Source: an uncultured Olegusella sp. | GTDB lineage: Bacteria > Actinomycetota > Coriobacteriia > Coriobacteriales > Atopobiaceae | Direction of reading: 5' to 3' | NCBI RefSeq assembly: GCF_947253395.1 | Contig: NZ_CAMXYY010000003.1 | Location: forward strand, 1 to 57,750 | Length of the DNA stretch: 57,750 bases | Shown here: positions 54,131-57,750 of the stretch, piece by piece | Numbering within the stretch: the stretch's first letter is position 1 | Layout of the letters: every line of letters starts with the position of its first letter | Program-made: the position numbers and the translations under genes | The notes under the pieces: generated by a model | Database searches by the model: none | Seen by the model: only the letters and a program-made list of their open reading frames with translations | What the model was told of the DNA's origin: nothing

Positions 54131-54907
54131 TTGGCAACCTATCTCAATCCACCGCTGGTATTTGGTCCTATATACAGCCGCAGACTTGGTATTTCCCTCG
54201 GTCTTAATCTCATGCCAGGAGATGGCAAAATTTGCAATTTTGACTGTATATACTGCGAAAATGGCCTGAACGCTGAACGCAAAACACGTGCTGCTTATCC
54301 CAAAGCAGCAGAGTTGGCAGAAGCGTTAGAAAAAAAGCTTCGTGAGATGTCAGCCAAAGATTTCCTGCCTGATGTCATTACGCTGGCAGGAAATGGTGAG
54401 CCAACAGCAAACCCCGAGTTTCCCCAAGTGGTTACGGTTGCGGTGAGTCTTCGCAATCAGTTTGCTCCAAAGGCACGTCTTGCCGTATTAAGTAATGGCA
54501 CCTTGGCACATGTGCCGCGTATTCACGATGCCCTACTGCAGCTAGATGATAATATTCAGAAGCTTGACACGGTAGATATGCCCTACATTAGGCTGGTCAA
54601 TCGCCCTGCGGGTAGTTATGACGTACAACGCGTCATTGAAGCACTTGCGGCTTTCCATGGACAGGTAATTGTGCAAACAGCCTTTATGAAGGGAAGCTAT
54701 CAGGGACACGATCTGGATAATACAACTCCAAAATATGTACAACCCTGGCTTGAGGCCCTTCGTTATATCAAACCTCAGGCGGTCACTATTTATGCTATAT
54801 CCCGTGATATGCCTGTGGAAGGTATCGTCCATGTAGGGCCTGAAGTGCTTGACAGGATAAAGTCACAGGTAGAGGCCTTGGGAATTCCCTGTATCGTTGG
54901 CTATTAG
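54131..54907 (+). CDS. Radical SAM protein (COG0731-like)
   Basis: About 258 aa. FGPIYSRRLGISLGLNLMPG followed by CNFDCIYC (CxxxCxxC, about residues 37-44) gives the 4Fe-4S/SAM site, and TLAGNGEPTANPEF is the typical GEPT segment. This belongs to the wyosine-TYW1-related group of radical SAM proteins; the substrate is unknown. The frame is open from GTG 54107, but GGAGG at 54121-54125 fits TTG 54131, which also gives the usual distance to the FGPxxSRRLG motif. It is convergent with the HD-domain gene (5 bp). Confidence 0.88.
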   Translation: MATYLNPPLVFGPIYSRRLGISLGLNLMPGDGKICNFDCIYCENGLNAERKTRAAYPKAAELAEALEKKLREMSAKDFLPDVITLAGNGEPTANPEFPQVVTVAVSLRNQFAPKARLAVLSNGTLAHVPRIHDALLQLDDNIQKLDTVDMPYIRLVNRPAGSYDVQRVIEALAAFHGQVIVQTAFMKGSYQGHDLDNTTPKYVQPWLEALRYIKPQAVTIYAISRDMPVEGIVHVGPEVLDRIKSQVEALGIPCIVGY

Positions 54908-54912
54908 TCTAC

Positions 54913-55413
54913 TTATGACTGTCGTGTGCGTCCTGCGATGGTCTCACGAGTTGAAACCATTTTGTCAGCAAGACATACCAACCATGCTTCACGATGGTGT
55001 GGCGGGCAAGGTGTGAGTGGCCACATATGATGGGCAATCACATCTTTTTCGATATCGCTCAGCTCAAAATCCTCCAGCGCATTGTCAAGAGCAAGTCCTG
55101 GATGACGAAAGCCGTGTAGTTTGGAATGCCCCGGCTCATGCCAATCGTAGAGATAGTAGTCGTGCAAAATGGCACCACGCACCAATGCAAGCTCACTGCA
55201 AGAAATGTGCCAGCGACGTGCCAGTTTGAAGGCTTGCCAGGCCACAGCTTCCACGTGTTCTAGGGTATTTGTTGTGCCGTGCTGGATAAACTGAGCCATC
55301 TGCGGCACTCGCGCGGAAGCAAGTATGGGTCGGGCAAGCAGCAAAAATTCAGTATGTAGAGCCTCTTCTCTTACAGAGAGATTCATAGTTACCTGCTCGT
55401 TTTGCTGTGCCAT
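54913..55413 (-). CDS. HD domain phosphohydrolase-like protein
   Basis: 166 aa. HVEAVAWQAFKLARRW near 51 supplies the first His, GAILHDYYLYDW near 85 the HD pair, then IAHHMWPL near 126 and LADKMVS near 148, completing the H-HD-D metal site of the HD superfamily. Such enzymes remove phosphate from nucleotides or similar molecules. Start ATG 55413 has a strong AAGGAGG. It is monocistronic; substrate unknown. Confidence 0.9.
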   Translation of the reverse strand: MAQQNEQVTMNLSVREEALHTEFLLLARPILASARVPQMAQFIQHGTTNTLEHVEAVAWQAFKLARRWHISCSELALVRGAILHDYYLYDWHEPGHSKLHGFRHPGLALDNALEDFELSDIEKDVIAHHMWPLTPCPPHHREAWLVCLADKMVSTRETIAGRTRQS

Positions 55414-55608
55414 GTCGCCTCCTTATGCTGCATGAAACCACCTTTAGCTCACGTTATTTTTGCGCTGCGGGAGTTATTGTGCCATATACCTGCTTTCTCT
55501 GCAGTTCTTCAAAGATTTTCAAGACTGTTTCGTTTAGAGCGAGCTTGGGAGTAGGGGAGTACACTGCTGCACATCCGCACAGCAGCAAATGCTGCAGAAG
55601 GGAGCCTT

Positions 55609-56643
55609 ATGGTAGAGAAGAAGAACATCGACTGGGGTAGCTTGGGTTTTGCTTACCAACACACTGACTATAGCTATGTCAGCAATTATGCTGATGGCGC
55701 GTGGGATGAGGGTAGTCTCACTCCCGACCATACGGTGCAGCTATCGGAGTGTGCAGGTCTTCTTCACTACTGTCAGGAGGTTTTTGAGGGGCTTAAGGCA
55801 TATACCCAAAGCAATGGCGACATCGTGTGTTTTCGTCCTGACCTCAATGCTTCGCGTATGGCTGACTCTGCACGTAGGATTTGTATGCCAGAGTTTCCTG
55901 TTGAACGTTTTGTAGCTGCGGTCAAACAGGTGGTAAAAGCAAATGCAGCTTGGGTGCCGCCCTATGGGTCGGGTGCCACGCTGTATGTGCGTCCTTTTAT
56001 GTTTGCAACAGGGGACGTTATTGGTGTTAAGCCCGCCGATCAGTATCAGTTCCGCATTCTTGTGACGCCTGTGGGCCCTTACTACAAAGGTGGTGTTAAG
56101 CCTGTTAAATTGCAGGTTTCCTCATATGATCGTGCGGCTCCTCATGGTACAGGCAATATTAAAGCTGGCCTGAACTATGCAATGAGTCTCTATCCGAGTG
56201 TCGAGGCACATAGTAAGGGCTATGCGGACAATATGTTCCTTGATCCCGAGACTCGCAGTTATGTGGAGGAATCGGGTGGCGCCAATATTATCTTTGTCGC
56301 TGATGATGGTACGTTGGTGGTGCCCCAGAGCTTTACCGACTCGATTTTGCCATCAATTACCCGTCGTTCGCTGGTCTTTGTTGCCGAAAATATGCTGGGC
56401 ATGAAAGTTGAACAGCGTCCTGTGCGGTTTGATGAAATCGACCAATTTGTTGAGTGTGGTATGTGCGGTACTGCAGCGGTCATTTCACCGGTGGGCGAGG
56501 TTGATTCGGCAGACAAGAAGATTATTTTCAAAAATGGATTTGAGACTGTGGGACCTGTGATGGCAAAATTGCGTCAAACTTTGGTGGATATTCAGCAAGG
56601 TGACATCGAGGCACCTGAAGGCTGGATTTATAAAGTTTGCTAA
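55609..56643 (+). CDS. ilvE: Branched-chain amino acid aminotransferase
   Basis: 344 aa, class IV PLP aminotransferase of the IlvE type-II size. Motifs: CQEVFEGLKAY near 53, LYVRPFMFAT near 125, GNIKAGLNYA near 186 with the PLP lysine, and VEESGGANIIF near 220, and CGTAAVISPVG near 290. It interconverts Leu/Ile/Val and their 2-oxo acids. ATG 55609 follows GAAGGGAGCC. The 190-bp leader shows some GCAGC repeats able to pair (near 55565-55596) but no T-box consensus. It ends at a clear terminator. Confidence 0.95.
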   Translation: MVEKKNIDWGSLGFAYQHTDYSYVSNYADGAWDEGSLTPDHTVQLSECAGLLHYCQEVFEGLKAYTQSNGDIVCFRPDLNASRMADSARRICMPEFPVERFVAAVKQVVKANAAWVPPYGSGATLYVRPFMFATGDVIGVKPADQYQFRILVTPVGPYYKGGVKPVKLQVSSYDRAAPHGTGNIKAGLNYAMSLYPSVEAHSKGYADNMFLDPETRSYVEESGGANIIFVADDGTLVVPQSFTDSILPSITRRSLVFVAENMLGMKVEQRPVRFDEIDQFVECGMCGTAAVISPVGEVDSADKKIIFKNGFETVGPVMAKLRQTLVDIQQGDIEAPEGWIYKVC

Positions 56644-56690
56644 ACCCCAGATCAGAGTTCTATAGAGATGAATAATTAAAAAAAATACTC

Positions 56691-56722
56691 GTGCAGCATA
56701 AAATAGATGCTGCACTATTTTT
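56691..56722 (+). terminator. Rho-independent terminator of ilvE
   Basis: GTGCAGCAT (56691-56699) and ATGCTGCAC (56707-56715) form a 9-bp perfect stem followed by TATTTTTATTT. Confidence 0.88.
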
Positions 56723-56731
56723 ATTTATAGG

Positions 56732-56737
56732 TAGAAT
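56732..56737 (+). promoter_or_regulatory. Probable -10 of the phosphate transporter gene
   Basis: TAGAAT, 33 bp before the start codon, is the same hexamer as in the other promoters proposed here, but without the TGn extension. GAGGGGAAA before the ATG at 56770 is the Shine-Dalgarno. Confidence 0.3.
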
Positions 56738-56769
56738 GACTTTGAGATCAGACCCGTCGAGGGGAAAGT

Positions 56770-57750
56770 ATGAACGTCGACTTTGGGCAATTCCTAGAGA
56801 TGCTCAGCACGAACCCATTCTTGGCAATCGTCATTGTCCTCGTAATGGGTACGATTTTTGTCAATGGTGCGACTGATGCTGCGAATGCTATTGCAGAGGC
56901 AGTGGGTACGCGCTCAATTGGCATTGACGCTGCAATCCTCATGAGTGTGGTTTGCAATTTCATTGGCCTTGTTGCCATGTGTTTCATTTCTACAGCTGTT
57001 GCTGATACGGTCAGTGGCATGGTTGATTTTGGTGGAGATACGCATGCTGCTTTGATTGCCCTTGCTGCAGCTACCGTAGGTATTGTCGCTTGGGGTGTAG
57101 GAGCGTGGGTATTTGGTATTCCTACCAGTGAAAGCCATGCTCTGATTGCGGGTCTCACCGGAGGTGCCATTGCTGTTTCTGGCGGTCTTGGTGGCGTCAA
57201 TGGCCTCGAATGGATGAAGGTCATTTGGGGCCTCCTTCTCTCCTCGTTTTTGGGCTACGGTGCTGGATGGTTCTTTACCAAGATTATTCGTGTTGTTTGT
57301 AAAGACGCGGATAGGCGGAAAGCGGACAAGACGTTTGCTCGACTGCAGGTGGTAGGTGCTGCCTTTGTAGCTTTGATGCACGGTGCTCAAGACGGCCAAA
57401 AATTTATGTCTACCGCCATGCTTGCTGTGGCACTTTCCATGGGCAAGGGCGCAGCCGATATGGCTGGATTCCCTCTTTGGATCCAGGTGCTTTGCGCCGC
57501 ATTTATGGCTATCGGTACAGGTGTTGGTGGTAGGCGCATCATCAAGAAGGTCGGTACCGAGATGGTGCAAATGGAAAAATATCAAGGCTTTTCTGCATCG
57601 CTTTCTGCATCAATCGCATTGCTTGTCGCAACTTTGACGGGTCTGCCCGTTTCTACGACGCATGCTAAAACAGCTGCTATTCTTGGCGCAGGTGCTGCAA
57701 AGTCTGTGCATTCTGTTAACTGGGGCGTTGCTAAAGAAATGGTCTACACC
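56770..57750 (+). CDS. PiT family inorganic phosphate transporter (cut by window end)
   Basis: The frame is open from ATG 56770 to the last base (327 codons) with no stop, so the 3' end lies outside the window. It encodes a polytopic membrane protein with both PiT signatures: VNGATDAANAIAEAVGTRSI near residue 27 (usual GANDxANA; here T replaces N) and LPVSTTHAKTAAILGAGAA near 295. PiT proteins carry phosphate as a metal-phosphate complex with protons or sodium. FGIPTSESHALIAGLTGG near 118 is the internal repeat. Typical length is 330-530 aa, so little to moderate sequence is missing. A phosphate source suits the phosphate-rich polymer locus, but it is a common housekeeping gene. Confidence 0.92.
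   Translation, partial: MNVDFGQFLEMLSTNPFLAIVIVLVMGTIFVNGATDAANAIAEAVGTRSIGIDAAILMSVVCNFIGLVAMCFISTAVADTVSGMVDFGGDTHAALIALAAATVGIVAWGVGAWVFGIPTSESHALIAGLTGGAIAVSGGLGGVNGLEWMKVIWGLLLSSFLGYGAGWFFTKIIRVVCKDADRRKADKTFARLQVVGAAFVALMHGAQDGQKFMSTAMLAVALSMGKGAADMAGFPLWIQVLCAAFMAIGTGVGGRRIIKKVGTEMVQMEKYQGFSASLSASIALLVATLTGLPVSTTHAKTAAILGAGAAKSVHSVNWGVAKEMVYT

Noticed and set aside
55440..55608. Possible T-box leader of ilvE
   Set aside because: No AGGGTGGNACCGCG-type sequence or terminator-antiterminator pair was found.

Overview
The window looks like a chromosomal segment from a low-to-mid GC member of the Coriobacteriia (Atopobium/Lancefieldella/Olsenella-like). This is inferred from gene content and protein style: RICIN-repeat wall hydrolases, DUF6541 and DUF4012-like proteins, LctP, several TTG/GTG starts and many CDP-glycerol-type transferases. 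It is not proven by any marker gene. No rRNA, insertion sequence, prophage or CRISPR array is visible. One tRNA (Thr, anticodon CGT) is present.

Layout. (1) 207-36227 is a large cell-surface glycopolymer locus. It starts with an acyltransferase, very large multi-domain GT2 glycosyltransferases (four GT2 folds in one 1366-aa chain, two in a 760-aa chain) and two CDP-glycerol glycerophosphotransferase-like proteins. A duplicated tagD-tagF block follows. The first tagD has lost its catalytic core by an in-frame internal deletion, the second is intact, and a decayed DUF6541 gene end follows the second tagF. Next come an intact DUF6541 membrane protein, a RICIN/YkuD L,D-transpeptidase, a DUF616 protein, a TupA-type ATP-grasp ligase, a flippase and a GT2. 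A minus-strand cassette then encodes LicD, an Asp/Glu-type racemase, a DUF711 protein and a nucleotidyltransferase fused to a SerK/ParB-like domain, followed upstream by a GT4 and a GacI/GacJ-like GT2 + DUF2304 pair. A polyprenyl-phosphate GT2 closes the block. (2) 36314-42983 holds two divergent RICIN-array hydrolases (GH25 muramidase; amidase/NlpC-P60 type), a 3' remnant of another NlpC/P60 gene and a small hypothetical gene. (3) 43219-49104 is a class B sortase operon with four associated secreted or membrane proteins. (4) 49191-57750 is ordinary chromosome: lactate permease, a DUF4012-like protein, DJ-1/PfpI, a Y-family polymerase with a small partner, tRNA-Thr, radical SAM, HD-domain protein, branched-chain aminotransferase and a PiT phosphate transporter cut by the window end.

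How it works together (inference). The first block would build a phosphodiester-containing wall polymer: TagD makes CDP-glycerol, the TagF/TagB-like enzymes polymerise or add glycerol phosphate, the GT2/GT4 enzymes add sugars, the flippase and polyprenyl-phosphate GTs supply the outer face, and LicD adds a phospho-substituent. The secreted hydrolases and the transpeptidase share one beta-trefoil array type, which could bind that polymer. The most unusual element is the racemase / DUF711 / cytidylyltransferase::SerK-like / LicD cassette. It reads like a pathway for phosphorylating an amino acid, activating it with a nucleotide and attaching it to the polymer.
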